Counted from the first letter of the stretch, positions 1 to 8,802 are shown. The stretch is 32,215 nt of DNA from Brevundimonas subvibrioides (GCA_002280475.1 NCEB01000027.1:1-32215); one strand, 5' to 3'. Made by a program: numbers and translations. The notes: generated from the sequence alone by a model not told the origin.

Positions 1-210
1 GCTCCAACCGCTTCCGCCGCGACAAGCTCGCAAGGCCTTGCGCCCTTCCCAGGCGACGGAACCGAGGGGGAGGGTAGCACGCATGCCAATGAGGGCGCGT
101 TCGCGAGGCTTCGGGCGGGGCGGGCGTTGAGATCGTTGGGGGAATCCGGGCGAGCGCGGATGAGTGAGTTTTTCGTTCGACGGGACGGGCGCGGTTTGGG
201 GCGCGAAAGA

Positions 211-430
211 GGTTCATCACAACGAGCACAGCGGGTTCACAACGGACACGACGGGACCGCGCGCGCGTCCCCAACGCCGATCGGCCCCGGTGGGAGCGGG
301 GGCCCAAAAGGTTTGGCGGCGGAGCCGCCCTGTCTTGCTGAGATGCGGGGGGTGCGCGGTCGGGGACATGACCGTCCGCTCGGTGTCGCCGTGTCCGTAG
401 TGACCTCGTCGTGCTCGCTGTGATGAAACC
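211..430. repeat. Long imperfect inverted repeat (foldback element)
   Basis: The segment 211-254 is matched on the opposite strand by 389-430, with about 36 of 42 positions agreeing and two small gaps. Shared blocks include CATCACA, CGAGCAC and ACGGACACG. Inside these arms a second pair, GACCGCGC at 255-262 and GCGCGGTC at about 354-361, continues the stem. The middle contains a perfect hairpin GGCGGC-gga-GCCGCC at 315-329. The whole could fold into one long branched stem. It resembles a non-autonomous intergenic repeat or MITE-like element; no transposase or target duplication was seen. Confidence 0.6.
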
Positions 431-509
431 CTTGGTCGGCGCGCCGCCGGTGAGAGGGAAACCCCTCACCCTTTCGGTTTGCGGATCGCTGCGCTCTCCG
501 AACCTCAAG

Positions 510-530
510 CCCTCTCCCTCAGGGAGAGGG
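510..530. repeat. Palindrome downstream of RND pump, terminator-like
   Basis: Ten-base arms, CCCTCTCCCT and its exact complement, are separated by a single base. The hairpin lies about 30 bases beyond the stop codon of the minus-strand efflux pump gene, so it could help end that transcript, although there is no T-tract. The preceding bases (about 470-505) also contain small complementary pieces, which suggests a dispersed palindromic repeat rather than a simple terminator. Confidence 0.5.
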
Positions 531-560
531 AGAGGGCGCAGCGGAGACGCCAGCGCCCCC

Positions 561-3500
561 CTACTCCGCCGCGATCGGGACCTGGTCGTTGGCGGTCTGC
601 TCCTGGGCTTCCCACTCCTCGATCTTGCGGGCGGTGTATTCCGGCGACCGGGTGAAGCGGGCCAGGGCGCCGTAGATCACGGGCACGACGAACAGGGTCA
701 GCAGGGTCGCGAACATCGCGCCGGTGAAGATCACCACACCGATGGTCTGGCGGCTGCCGGCGCCCGCGCCCTGCCACAGCATCAGCGGCAGGGCCCCGAA
801 GGCGGTGGCGATCGAGGTCATGATGATCGGCCGCAGACGCAGGGACGAGCTTTCGACGATCGCCTCCTTGATGGACCGGCCCTGGTCGCGCAGCTGGTTG
901 GCGAACTCCACGATGAGGATGCCGTTCTTGGCCGCGACCCCGATCAGGATGATCAGCCCGATCTGGGAATAGATGTTCAGGCTGGACCCCGCCATCAGCA
1001 GGCCGAACAGCCCTCCGGCGGCGGCCAGCGGCACCGTCAGCATGATGACCGCCGGGGTGATCCAGCTCTCGAACTGGGCCGCCAGCACCAGGAACACCAG
1101 CAGCAGCGCCAGACCGAACGCGGCCAGAACGGCCCCGCCCGCCTCTTGCTGGTCGCGCGCCGTGCCGCCGTACTGGATGTTGACGATGCCCTGCGGCTGC
1201 TGGGCGACCTGGGCGTCCATGAAGGCCACGGCGTCGGCGATGGTCATGCCCGGGTTGAGGTCCGCCTGCAGGGTGATGGCCCGCTGGCGATCCAGGCGGC
1301 GACGATCCGGTGTCGCGCCGGTCGTCTCGGTCGAGACGACGGAGGACAGAGGCACCAGGGTCCCGCCACCGGTCCCGACGTACAGGGTGTTCAGATCGGC
1401 CAGGGACGAGCGCCGCTCGCGGTCGGTCTGAAGGATGACGTCATACTCCTGGCCGCCGCGCAGATAGGTGGTGGCGCGGCGGGAGCCGAACATCGTCTCC
1501 AGCGTGCGGCCGATCTCCTGGGACGACACCCCGAGGGCGGCGGCGCGCTGGGGATCGACCTCGACCAGAAGGCGCGGCGAATTGGGTTCGTAGTTCAGGC
1601 GCGGACGCGAGAAGCCGGGATTGGCCTGCGACGCCAGCAGGATGGGCTGCAGCCACTGGAAGATCTCGTTGTAGTCCGAGCCGGTGACCACCAGGTCGAT
1701 GGAGTTGCCGCCGCCGCCGCCGCCCCGCTGGAAAGCGCCGGGCGTGGAGGCGTTGACCTGGGCATCGACCTGGCCGCGCAGCTTGCCGTTGATCTCCTGG
1801 GCGATCTCGTCGGCAGACCGGGTGCGCTCGGACCAGTCCTTCAGCACCATGACGGCGTTGCCGGAGTTGAAGCTGCCGCCGCCGAAACCGGGGGCGGAAA
1901 CCAGGAAGCTCTCCACCTCTCCGGCCTCGCGGTATTCGGCCAGGATGGGCTCGAGGCCCAGCATGATCTGGCGGGTGTAGTCGAAGCCGGCGCCCTCGGG
2001 GCCCTGGACGCGGACGGTGACCCGGCCGCGGTCTTCCGGCGGGACCAGTTCGTTGGGCAGGTTCAGGAACATCAGGCCCGCCCCGCCGCCGATGACCAGC
2101 ACCATCGCCGCCACGCCGATCACGGCGATGCGGCGTCCGACCAGCATGTCCAGCGAGTTGGCGTAGGAGTTCTTCAGCTTGTCCATCGCGAGGTCCACCC
2201 GCCGGGCCACCCAGCCCCCGCCCGAGGCGGGGCGCAGGATCTTGGAGGCCAGCATGGGAGACAGGGTCAGGGCCAGGAAGGCCGAGAAGGCGATCGAGGC
2301 GGAGATGGCCACGGCCAGTTCCACGAACAGTCGGCCGACGTAGCCCGGCAGGAACATCAGCGGGGCGAACACCGACAGAAGCACGACCGTGGTGGCCACC
2401 ACGGCGAAGAAGACCTGACGCGTGCCACGCTCGGCGGCGACGAGGGGCGGCTCGCCGTGATCCAGGCGTCGCTGGATGTTCTCCGTCACAACGATGGCGT
2501 CGTCCACGACCAGGCCGATCGCCAGCACCAGGGCCAGCAGGGTCAGCAGGTTCAGTGAAAAGCCGAGGGGGGCCAGGACGATGAAGGTGGCGAGAAGGCA
2601 GATCGGCGCCACGATAGACGGGATCAGCGCCGCCCGAAGCGTGCCCAGGAAGATGAAGTTGACCAACGCCACCAGCACCAGGGCGATGCCGATGGTGATC
2701 CAGACTTCCTCGATCGCGTGCTTGGTGAAGACCGAGTTGTCGGAGCCGACGACCAGTTCCGTCTCGGGCGGCAGGCTGGACTGGATGTCCTCGGCCAGGG
2801 CGGTGACGCCCTTGGAAATTTCGAGGTCGTTGGCCTGGGCCTGACGGGTCACGGCCAGGCCGATCTGGTCCAGGCCGTTGCCGCGAAACAGACGGCGGGT
2901 CTCTTCGGGAGCCTCCTCGACGCGGGCGATGTCGCCCAGGCGGGTGACGTAGACCGGCCGGCCCTGGAGCGCGCCCTGCGCGCCCGATCCGGTCGGCTGG
3001 GCCCCGGTGGAAACGGCCCCGGACGCGCCGGCCGAGGTCTGGGACGCGTTGCCGGTCGAACTGATCGGGAGCTGGGCGAAGTCTTCGGCGCGCGCATAGG
3101 TGCGGTCGACCCGGATCGTGTAGTCCTTGTCCGTCGACTCCAGCGAGCCGGCGGGAAGCTCGACGTTCTGGCGGGTCAGGGCCTGCTCGACCTGGGTGAC
3201 GGTCAGGCCCCGCGCGGCCATGGCCTCGGGGTTCAGCCAGACCCGCATGGCGTAGCGCTGCTCGCCGTAGATCTGCACCTGGGCGACGCCGGGCACGGTC
3301 GCGAGCCGGTCCAGCAGATACCGGTCGGCATAGTCGGTCAGCTCCAGCCGGTTCATCGTGGCTGAGCGGAGGAACAGGATCATGATCGGCTGGCCGTCGG
3401 AGTCGGCCTTGGCGACCTCGGGCGGATTGGCCTGGTCGGGCAGATTGCCCTGAACCCGGCTGACGCGGTCGCGCACGTCGGAGGCCGCGACGTCGATGTC

Positions 3501-3797
3501 GCGGCCCAGGGCGAACTCGATGGTGACGTTGGACCGGCCGTCGCGGCTGGTCGAGGAGATCCGCTCGATCCCCTGGATACCCGCGACCTGCTGTTCGATG
3601 GGCTCGGTGATCTGGTTCTCGATGACCTCGGCCGAGGCCCCGGCATAGCTGGTCGAGACCGAGACGATGGGCGGGTCGACGTCGGGCAGTTCGCGCACCG
3701 GCAGGAAGAAGAAGGCCGCCGCCCCGATGACGCACAGCACGATGGCCGCCACGGCGGCGAAGACCGGGCGGCGGACCGCGACATCAGAGAGCATCAT
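561..3797 (-). CDS. RND multidrug efflux transporter, inner-membrane pump (AcrB/MexB-like)
   Basis: This is a proton-driven inner-membrane efflux pump of the hydrophobe/amphiphile RND family, 1078 residues, close to the usual 1030-1060. It starts with the family's N-terminal helix after SDVAVRRPVFA. The TM4 motif GLVVDDAIVVTEN places the two proton-relay aspartates at residues 432-433, and the TM10 lysine is K957 in GVAAKNGILIVEF. Unusual features are a Ser/Gly/Ala/Thr-rich insertion at about residues 246-279 in the first periplasmic domain and a run of six glycines at 692-697. It follows the membrane fusion protein gene with overlapping stop and start (ATGATG), so the two are translationally coupled. 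No outer-membrane channel gene is present, so a TolC-like protein must come from elsewhere. Substrates cannot be told from sequence. Confidence 0.95.
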   Translation of the reverse strand: MMLSDVAVRRPVFAAVAAIVLCVIGAAAFFFLPVRELPDVDPPIVSVSTSYAGASAEVIENQITEPIEQQVAGIQGIERISSTSRDGRSNVTIEFALGRDIDVAASDVRDRVSRVQGNLPDQANPPEVAKADSDGQPIMILFLRSATMNRLELTDYADRYLLDRLATVPGVAQVQIYGEQRYAMRVWLNPEAMAARGLTVTQVEQALTRQNVELPAGSLESTDKDYTIRVDRTYARAEDFAQLPISSTGNASQTSAGASGAVSTGAQPTGSGAQGALQGRPVYVTRLGDIARVEEAPEETRRLFRGNGLDQIGLAVTRQAQANDLEISKGVTALAEDIQSSLPPETELVVGSDNSVFTKHAIEEVWITIGIALVLVALVNFIFLGTLRAALIPSIVAPICLLATFIVLAPLGFSLNLLTLLALVLAIGLVVDDAIVVTENIQRRLDHGEPPLVAAERGTRQVFFAVVATTVVLLSVFAPLMFLPGYVGRLFVELAVAISASIAFSAFLALTLSPMLASKILRPASGGGWVARRVDLAMDKLKNSYANSLDMLVGRRIAVIGVAAMVLVIGGGAGLMFLNLPNELVPPEDRGRVTVRVQGPEGAGFDYTRQIMLGLEPILAEYREAGEVESFLVSAPGFGGGSFNSGNAVMVLKDWSERTRSADEIAQEINGKLRGQVDAQVNASTPGAFQRGGGGGGNSIDLVVTGSDYNEIFQWLQPILLASQANPGFSRPRLNYEPNSPRLLVEVDPQRAAALGVSSQEIGRTLETMFGSRRATTYLRGGQEYDVILQTDRERRSSLADLNTLYVGTGGGTLVPLSSVVSTETTGATPDRRRLDRQRAITLQADLNPGMTIADAVAFMDAQVAQQPQGIVNIQYGGTARDQQEAGGAVLAAFGLALLLVFLVLAAQFESWITPAVIMLTVPLAAAGGLFGLLMAGSSLNIYSQIGLIILIGVAAKNGILIVEFANQLRDQGRSIKEAIVESSSLRLRPIIMTSIATAFGALPLMLWQGAGAGSRQTIGVVIFTGAMFATLLTLFVVPVIYGALARFTRSPEYTARKIEEWEAQEQTANDQVPIAAE

Positions 3798-4924
3798 CGC
3801 GCGGTCGCTCCTGCTGGCGTGCGTCCCTGGCCCTCGCCCCCCGCGCCGGCGACGCGGATGGGAGCGTTGGGCTGGATGCGGTTCAGGCCCGAGCCGACGA
3901 CCCGGTCGTTGGCGGTCAGGCCGGACACGATCTCGACGAAGCCGCCTTCGACCGCGCCGGGCTCGACCTCGACGCGCTGGGCGGTGGCGCCGTTCTCTCC
4001 GGGGGCGATCCGGTAGACGAAGGCGCTCTCGCCCTCGTACTGGACCGCGGATTCAGGCACGGCCGGGCTTTGTCGCTGTCCCTCCTGGATGCCGACGCGC
4101 ATCAGCATGCCGGGACGAATGCGGCCGCCGGGATTGGAGAACTCGGCGCGGGCGGTCACGGCGCGGGTCGTCTCGTTGATCCGGGTGTCGATCAGGGCGA
4201 TGCGGCCCGTGAAGGCGTCTTCGCCATAGGCGTCGGCCGTCGCGGTGATGGGCAGGCCCTCGCGCAGCACGCTCAGGTACCGTTCGGGCACCGGGAAGTC
4301 GACGCGGATGACGGAAATATCGTCCAGAGTGGTGATCACGGCCCCGGGGCTGATCAGGGTGCCCGCCGTGATCGTCGACAGGCCCAGGACCCCGGCGAAC
4401 GGGGCCCGGATGACGCGGTCGCCCTGTCGGGCCTGGGCGGCGGTCAGGGTGGCGCGCGCCGTTTCGACGGCGGTTTCGGCGTCCTCGGCGGAGACGCGGG
4501 GGGCGACGCCCCGCTCGGCCAGTTCGCGGAAGCGTTCGTATTCGCGCTCAGCCTGGGCCAGGTTGGCGCGGGCCTGAATGATGGAGGCTTCCTCCTCGCC
4601 GGCCTGCAGCCGGACCAGCGGCGCGCCCGCGGCGACCCTCTGGCCGTCCTGGAACAGCACGGCGGTCGCCAGCTCGGACGTCGCCGAGGTGATGTTGACC
4701 GAACGGCGGCCCCGGGCCACGCCCAGGACGTCGATCTGGTCGCTGAAGGGACGCAGCGTCACCACCGCTTCGGACACGGCCTGGCTGCGTCCGCCGCCCG
4801 GTCCGCCCGGTCCGCCGCCACCCGCGCCCTCGTCCTCGGCGAAAGCGACGCGCAGCACGGCGGCCACGATCATGAGACCGAGCACCACGGCGGCGGCAAC
4901 GAGAAAGAAGTGACGTTTGATCAC
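3794..4924 (-). CDS. RND efflux periplasmic adaptor (membrane fusion protein, HlyD/AcrA family)
   Basis: This protein bridges the RND pump to an outer-membrane channel. It has an N-terminal membrane anchor (about residues 6-28, FFLVAAAVVLGLMIV), a Gly-rich linker at about 34-45, a barrel-sandwich/lipoyl half (VLFQDGQRVAAGAPLVRL), an alpha-hairpin (about residues 110-160), the second lipoyl half (VIRAPFAGVLG) and beta-barrel domains. At 376 residues it is normal for the family. I chose a GTG start at 4924 because the reading frame upstream is not protein-like and contains no ATG near the anchor. The start has no strong Shine-Dalgarno, but a 13-codon ORF (4962-4921) ends on it with a GTGA overlap. 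The stop overlaps the start of the pump gene. Confidence 0.92.
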   Translation of the reverse strand: MIKRHFFLVAAAVVLGLMIVAAVLRVAFAEDEGAGGGGPGGPGGGRSQAVSEAVVTLRPFSDQIDVLGVARGRRSVNITSATSELATAVLFQDGQRVAAGAPLVRLQAGEEEASIIQARANLAQAEREYERFRELAERGVAPRVSAEDAETAVETARATLTAAQARQGDRVIRAPFAGVLGLSTITAGTLISPGAVITTLDDISVIRVDFPVPERYLSVLREGLPITATADAYGEDAFTGRIALIDTRINETTRAVTARAEFSNPGGRIRPGMLMRVGIQEGQRQSPAVPESAVQYEGESAFVYRIAPGENGATAQRVEVEPGAVEGGFVEIVSGLTANDRVVGSGLNRIQPNAPIRVAGAGGEGQGRTPAGATAR

Positions 4925-4962
4925 GCGCGCATGTCTCGGAGGCTGAAGGAGCGGTTGGCCAT
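4921..4962 (-). CDS. Possible 13-codon leader peptide overlapping the adaptor start
   Basis: An ATG at 4962, preceded by GGCGGA at a plausible ribosome-binding distance, opens a 13-codon frame (MANRSFSLRDMRA) whose TGA overlaps the GTG start of the membrane fusion protein. Because the adaptor gene has only a weak ribosome binding site of its own, this short frame could couple its translation. It could equally be chance, so confidence is low. Confidence 0.25.
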   Translation of the reverse strand: MANRSFSLRDMRA

Positions 4963-5006
4963 AACGTTTCCGCCACGTCAGGCAACCTAAACAGTTTGTA
5001 ACGTTG
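4962..5006 (-). promoter_or_regulatory. Efflux operon upstream region with repeated TAACGTT
   Basis: The region before the efflux operon contains TAACGTT twice (4962-4968 and 4999-5005) and the short dyad AAACAGTTT at 4989-4997. RND operons are commonly controlled by TetR- or MarR-type repressors binding dyads near the promoter. No regulator gene lies next to this operon, and I cannot assign a -35/-10 pair with confidence. Confidence 0.25.
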
Positions 5007-5043
5007 ACCGTTCCCGTTTCCGTCGCGCGATTGGTCGCAGGTC

Positions 5044-5829
5044 TCAGAAGCGTCTCCAGAGCGCCACGACGGGCCCCGCGGCGAGGGGCGTCTCGCGTCC
5101 TGCGACCGTTCGCCGCCAGCCCGTCTGCAGGCTCCAGCGACCCAGGTGGCGGACGACCGACGTCTCGACCGATAGCCATCTTGCCCCATCGTCGTCGGTG
5201 ACGCCACCGAAGGCCTGGACCAGGACCGTCCAGTCCGCGCCGAAATGCGCGCCCGCCGTCAGGTCGGCGCGGACCTCGTCGGGCAGGCCGTCGCGCCTGC
5301 GCCGGGCCAGCTGCGTCTCCACGAACATCCGGTCCGCGCCCCAGCGACCCGCGACGGCCGCGGGCGCGCCGAACCCCCGCCCGGCCGCGACCCGGACCTC
5401 CCAGTCGCTGTCCCCGACGCCCGGCGCGGCATAGCCGGCGTTGCGACCCTGGCCGCCGTCGGCATAGCCGGCATAGAGGCTGACGGCGGCATGGTCGTCG
5501 CGCCACGCCTGCCAGGTCAGGCCGATCTCGACCGGGCCGCGTCCGGAATAGTCGACGAAGGCGTCCTCGCCCGACTGCCAGTCGCCCTTCAGCTGCAGGG
5601 TGATCCGGTCCGTCAGGCCGTATTCGGCGAAGACGCCCGCCGCCCGATCCTCGCGCGGAGCGGGCAGCGGCAGGGGGGCGCCTGAACGGTCATAGCCCTG
5701 GGTCGCGCGCATGACCTCGGCCTTGGCGATGACCTGGGCCTGGCCCTTCTTCTGGGCCCAGGCGCTGGCCTGGGCCGACGAAACCGCAGCCACCGCGAGC
5801 GTCGCGCCCGCGATGACGGCCAGACGCAT
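5044..5829 (-). CDS. Exported protein, probable outer-membrane beta-barrel, unknown function
   Basis: This 261-residue protein has a clear signal peptide (MRLAVIAGATLAVAAVSSAQASA, cleavage near residue 23). The mature part alternates polar and hydrophobic residues in strand-like stretches (GVFAEYGLTDRITLQLKGD, AAVSLYAGYADG, WTVLVQAFGGV) and ends in Arg-Arg-Phe, a C-terminal aromatic typical of outer-membrane barrels. I do not recognise a named family. Its ATG overlaps the stop of the upstream aldolase-family gene (TGATG), so the two are translationally coupled, though no functional link is obvious. A minor structural or transport role in the outer membrane is an inference from the barrel-like features only. 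Confidence 0.75.
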   Translation of the reverse strand: MRLAVIAGATLAVAAVSSAQASAWAQKKGQAQVIAKAEVMRATQGYDRSGAPLPLPAPREDRAAGVFAEYGLTDRITLQLKGDWQSGEDAFVDYSGRGPVEIGLTWQAWRDDHAAVSLYAGYADGGQGRNAGYAAPGVGDSDWEVRVAAGRGFGAPAAVAGRWGADRMFVETQLARRRRDGLPDEVRADLTAGAHFGADWTVLVQAFGGVTDDDGARWLSVETSVVRHLGRWSLQTGWRRTVAGRETPLAAGPVVALWRRF

Positions 5830-6593
5830 CAGGCGTCGTAGCCGGGGGACTTCCGGTCCAGCAGCCGGAGCGCGCCCGGCCAGGCCAGGCCGGAGATGAA
5901 GCCGATGCCCTTGCCCTGTTCCTTCGTCTCGGCCTGGGCGGCATCGGGGGCCATCAGGACATGCTCGCGGCCGCCCGAGAGCGCCGCAACCTGCTGGGCG
6001 CAGGCCCGCTCCAGAAAGAACATGCCGACCCAGGCCGCCGCCGCCGTCTGACCGACCGCCAGCGTCCCGTGGTTCCGAAGCAGCATCAGGGGCTTGTCGC
6101 CCAGGTCCGCCACCAGCCGCTCGCGCTCGTCGTGGTTAAGCGCCAGCCCCTCATAGCCGTGATAGGCGACCTGATGCTGCAACAGGCAGGCGTTCTGGCC
6201 GATCGGCAGCAGGCCTTCCTGCTGGGCCGCCACGCCGACACCGGCCACCGTATGCAGATGAATGACGAAATGGGCGTCCTCGCGCGCTGCGTGGATGGCC
6301 GAATGGATGGTGAAGCCGGCCGGATTGATGAAGCTCTGCGTCTCCTGGACGACGTTGCCGTCCAGATCGACCTTCACCAGGGACGAGGCGGTGATCTCCT
6401 CGAAATAGTAGCCGTAGGGGTTGATGAGGAAGTGATGCTCGGGCCCCGGGACGCGCGCCGAGATGTGGGTGAAGATCATGTCGTCCCAGCCGTGCAGAGC
6501 CACCAGCCGGTACAGCGCCGCAAGGTCGACCCGGGCCTGCCACTCCTCGGCCGAGACGCGCGATTTCAGAGAGGGGGTCGAACCGTCGGCCAT
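5829..6593 (-). CDS. Class II aldolase/adducin family protein
   Basis: The 254-residue protein belongs to the class II aldolase/adducin fold, whose enzymes use a divalent metal to cleave or epimerise sugar phosphates. Metal-ligand histidines are visible in IHLHTVAG (H112, H114) and RNHGTLAVG (H175), and FTHISARVPG and GYYFEEITASSLVKVDLDG are typical N-terminal family blocks. Related alphaproteobacterial proteins are annotated only at family level and the substrate is unknown. It starts the two-gene operon with the barrel-like protein and is divergent from the first DUF2336 gene; the 148-base gap between them must hold both promoters. Confidence 0.9.
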   Translation of the reverse strand: MADGSTPSLKSRVSAEEWQARVDLAALYRLVALHGWDDMIFTHISARVPGPEHHFLINPYGYYFEEITASSLVKVDLDGNVVQETQSFINPAGFTIHSAIHAAREDAHFVIHLHTVAGVGVAAQQEGLLPIGQNACLLQHQVAYHGYEGLALNHDERERLVADLGDKPLMLLRNHGTLAVGQTAAAAWVGMFFLERACAQQVAALSGGREHVLMAPDAAQAETKEQGKGIGFISGLAWPGALRLLDRKSPGYDA

Positions 6594-6672
6594 GATGCGT
6601 CTCCTGGATCGTTTCGAGCGACCCTCGCGCCAACGTCCGGTTGGGTCAAGAACGCCGCCGATTCAGGCTTCA

Positions 6673-6687
6673 TTAACCGAGTTTTCA
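6673..6687 (+). promoter_or_regulatory. CtrA-like site upstream of first DUF2336 gene (one mismatch)
   Basis: TTAA-ccgagtt-TTCA matches the CtrA consensus TTAA-N7-TTAA at seven of eight positions. It lies 55 bases before the GTG start of the DUF2336 gene, a common location for CtrA sites overlapping a promoter. Alone it is weak; it gains weight because similar sites precede the second DUF2336 gene and the transglycosylase gene. Confidence 0.3.
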
Positions 6688-6741
6688 CGTCCGACGGCCA
6701 AGCTGACGCTCGCTCGGACCTTCTCCGACCGGAGCCGCCTC

Positions 6742-7881
6742 GTGACCGCTGTCGTGCAGATGCAGACCTATCGCGCCGAAGAGACGGGTGAGGCGTCGGC
6801 CGCGGCCCGCCTGCTGGACCTGGCCCGCTCCAAGTCGACCGAGGACCGCCGCCGGCTTCTGCTCGGCATCACCGCCCTGTGCGACGCGACCCCGCCGGGG
6901 GCCGAGGCCTCGCCCCTGCTGGGCGACATCTTCATGATCCTGGCCCGGCAGGCCGAGCGCGATATCCGGAAGGCCCTGTCCGAGGCCCTGGCCAAGGCCG
7001 AATGGGCCCCGCCCGCCCTGGTCGCCATGCTGGCCCTGGACGAGATCGAGATCGCCCGTCCGGTCATCGCCAACAGTCCCCTGCTGAAGGACCAGGACCT
7101 GCTGCGCGTCCTGGTCGAGGCCACCATCGAGCACCAGATCGAGGTCGCCCGCCGCCCCCACATCTCGGGCCAGGTCGCCGACGCCATCATCGACCGGGCC
7201 AATCCCGCGACCCTGACGGCGCTGGCCGGCAACAGGACCGCCGAGATCTCGGAGACCGCGCTGGAACGGCTGATCGACCATTCGCGGCGCATCGCGGCCC
7301 TGCGCGCGCCCCTGACGCGCCATCCCCGGCTGAACGACACCCTGGCGACCCAGCTGTATCAGTATGTCGGCCAGGCCCTGCGCGAGGCGATCGGCGAGCG
7401 GTTCCGCGTCGATGAGAGCAAACTGGCCAGTGCCATCGACGTCGCCACCCGGCGCGTGGAGCCCGAAAAGGCCGAACCGAAGGGGATCGAGCAGGCGGTC
7501 AGCGTCGTCGAGCGCGACGAGATGGAACGCCGCCTGGTGGCCAAGCTTCAGACCGGAGGCCAGCTTCGCGCCGGCTTCCTGATCCGCGCGGTTCGCGAAA
7601 AGCGCCTGGGCCTGTTCGAGCACGGGATCGCCGCCCTGTCGGGCTTCAGCCTGACCCAGGTGCGCGCCGCCATTCTGCGCCCCAGCGCCGACGCCCTGTT
7701 CCTGCTGTGCGCCTCGGTCGGCATCGACCGCGCCGTCTTCCCGGCGGTCCTGGACGAGATCCGCCAGCTGTCGGACGGTTGGCCGGGCGACGCGGACACC
7801 GGCCTGCAGGGGCGGATGTCCCTGCCCCCCTCCGCCGCCGCGCGCGAGTTCCGGGCCATGCTGGGGCACGTCGGCGACTGA
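6742..7881 (+). CDS. DUF2336 family protein (paralogue A)
   Basis: This 379-residue, largely helical, repeat-like protein belongs to DUF2336, a family found mainly in alphaproteobacteria and without an established biochemical function. No signal peptide or membrane segment is visible. It shares several blocks with the second copy at 9305-10450: NSPLLKDQDL versus SSPVFADEDL (about residue 111), RRPHISGQVADAI versus ARPRVSRDVADVV (about residue 138), and LFEHGIAALS versus LFEHGVAELS (residue 291). Start at GTG 6742 is preferred because GGAG lies 7 bases upstream; the open frame extends further but the extra residues overlap the divergent promoter region. The HEAT-like helical pattern suggests a scaffold or protein-binding role, which is inference. 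Confidence 0.85.
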   Translation: MTAVVQMQTYRAEETGEASAAARLLDLARSKSTEDRRRLLLGITALCDATPPGAEASPLLGDIFMILARQAERDIRKALSEALAKAEWAPPALVAMLALDEIEIARPVIANSPLLKDQDLLRVLVEATIEHQIEVARRPHISGQVADAIIDRANPATLTALAGNRTAEISETALERLIDHSRRIAALRAPLTRHPRLNDTLATQLYQYVGQALREAIGERFRVDESKLASAIDVATRRVEPEKAEPKGIEQAVSVVERDEMERRLVAKLQTGGQLRAGFLIRAVREKRLGLFEHGIAALSGFSLTQVRAAILRPSADALFLLCASVGIDRAVFPAVLDEIRQLSDGWPGDADTGLQGRMSLPPSAAAREFRAMLGHVGD

Positions 7882-7932
7882 CCCCCGGCGGCATCGTTTG
7901 ACTTCGCCGCCCCGCTCGGGCCACCTCGCCGT

Positions 7933-8712
7933 GTGAATCCGGTTCCTGCCCCTTCCCGCATCGCCATCTGCGCCAGCGACCGGCCCGAGGCGCTGGCCGC
8001 GCGCGATCGCCTGGTCTCCCGTTACGGATCGGTGGCGGAAGCCGAGGCCGACGTCATCGTGGCCCTGGGCGGCGACGGCTTCATGCTGGAGACGCTGCAC
8101 GCCAACCTCAGCCGGCGCACGCCGGTCTATGGGATGAACCGGGGCTCGGTCGGATTTCTGATGAACGACTATGAGGAGGACGGACTGCCCGAGCGGGTCG
8201 CCGCCGCCGGTCGCGCCGTCATCCATCCCCTGCAGATGGACGCCTGGACCGAAAGCGGCCAGGCCCAGTCCGGGCTCGCCATCAACGAGGTGTCCCTGCT
8301 GCGCCAGACCCGCCAGTCGGCCAAGCTGAAGATCAGCGTCGACGACAAGGTGCGGCTGGAGGAACTGACGTGCGACGGCTGCATGGTGGCCACGCCGGCC
8401 GGATCGACCGCCTACAACCTGTCCGCCCACGGCCCGATCATTCCGCTGGACGCCCGCATGCTGGCGCTGACGCCCATCAGCGCCTTTCGCCCCCGGCGCT
8501 GGCGCGGGGCCATGCTGTCGCACCGCGCCAAGGTCGAGTTCGAGGTGCTGGAGGCCGACAAGCGCCCGGTCAGCGCCGTGGCCGACGGGCTGGAGGTCCG
8601 CAACGTCGTCCGCGTGGCGGTCAAGGAGCGCCGCGACGTCGCCCTGACCATGCTGTTCGACGCCGGCCGCTCGTTCGAGGAGCGGGTCCTGGCCGAGCAG
8701 TTCATGGCCTGA
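7933..8712 (+). CDS. nadK: NAD kinase
   Basis: This enzyme phosphorylates NAD to NADP in the cytoplasm, the only de novo route to NADP. The 259-residue protein carries the hallmark GGDG motif (residues 46-49, [14 protein letters not shown]), the following INEVSLLR block and the glycine-rich [16 protein letters not shown] nucleotide-binding segment. The length matches the shorter bacterial form. It begins with GTG at 7933, 51 bases after the DUF2336 gene, and may be cotranscribed with it. Nothing in the sequence suggests a special regulatory domain. The family assignment is secure. Confidence 0.96.
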   Translation: MNPVPAPSRIAICASDRPEALAARDRLVSRYGSVAEAEADVIVALGGDGFMLETLHANLSRRTPVYGMNRGSVGFLMNDYEEDGLPERVAAAGRAVIHPLQMDAWTESGQAQSGLAINEVSLLRQTRQSAKLKISVDDKVRLEELTCDGCMVATPAGSTAYNLSAHGPIIPLDARMLALTPISAFRPRRWRGAMLSHRAKVEFEVLEADKRPVSAVADGLEVRNVVRVAVKERRDVALTMLFDAGRSFEERVLAEQFMA

Positions 8713-8802
8713 AGGCCACATCTTCAGCTCTAGGCTGTTGAAGTCACGGCTTCTTAAGGGGCGTGTGCGCACTGTTCACGGAGCAGTCCTCAGGAGCGTC
8801 TC

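Larger units (their letters stand above)
1..560. other. Intergenic region, no convincing gene
   Basis: This stretch lies beyond the 3' end of the efflux pump gene. Short open frames exist on both strands, but they are arginine/glycine-rich, resemble no family I know, and lack a clear ribosome binding site. A frame ending in TAG at 75-77 could be the tail of a gene entering from the left, and an ATG at 84 on the minus strand could start a gene leaving the window; neither can be judged from so little sequence. What can be seen is secondary structure: an imperfect foldback at about 211-430 and a palindrome at 510-530, described separately. Confidence 0.6.

Noticed and set aside
127..423. Two overlapping small open frames in the left gene-free region
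   Set aside because: They run through the foldback arms, are Arg/Gly-rich, and lack a ribosome binding site or any recognisable domain.
411..2558. A 715-codon open frame on the plus strand opposite the RND pump gene
   Set aside because: It mirrors a strongly supported gene, is dominated by Gly, Asp, Gln, His and Arg as expected from the antisense of high-GC coding DNA, and matches no protein family.
8743..8757. A CtrA-like site before the Hpt gene (GTCA-N7-TTAA)
   Set aside because: Two of the four bases in the first half differ from TTAA, so the match is no better than chance.
6685..8772. A 695-codon minus-strand open frame over the first DUF2336 gene and nadK
   Set aside because: The plus-strand genes carry clear family motifs (GGDG of NAD kinase, LFEHG of DUF2336); the antisense frame is a composition artefact.
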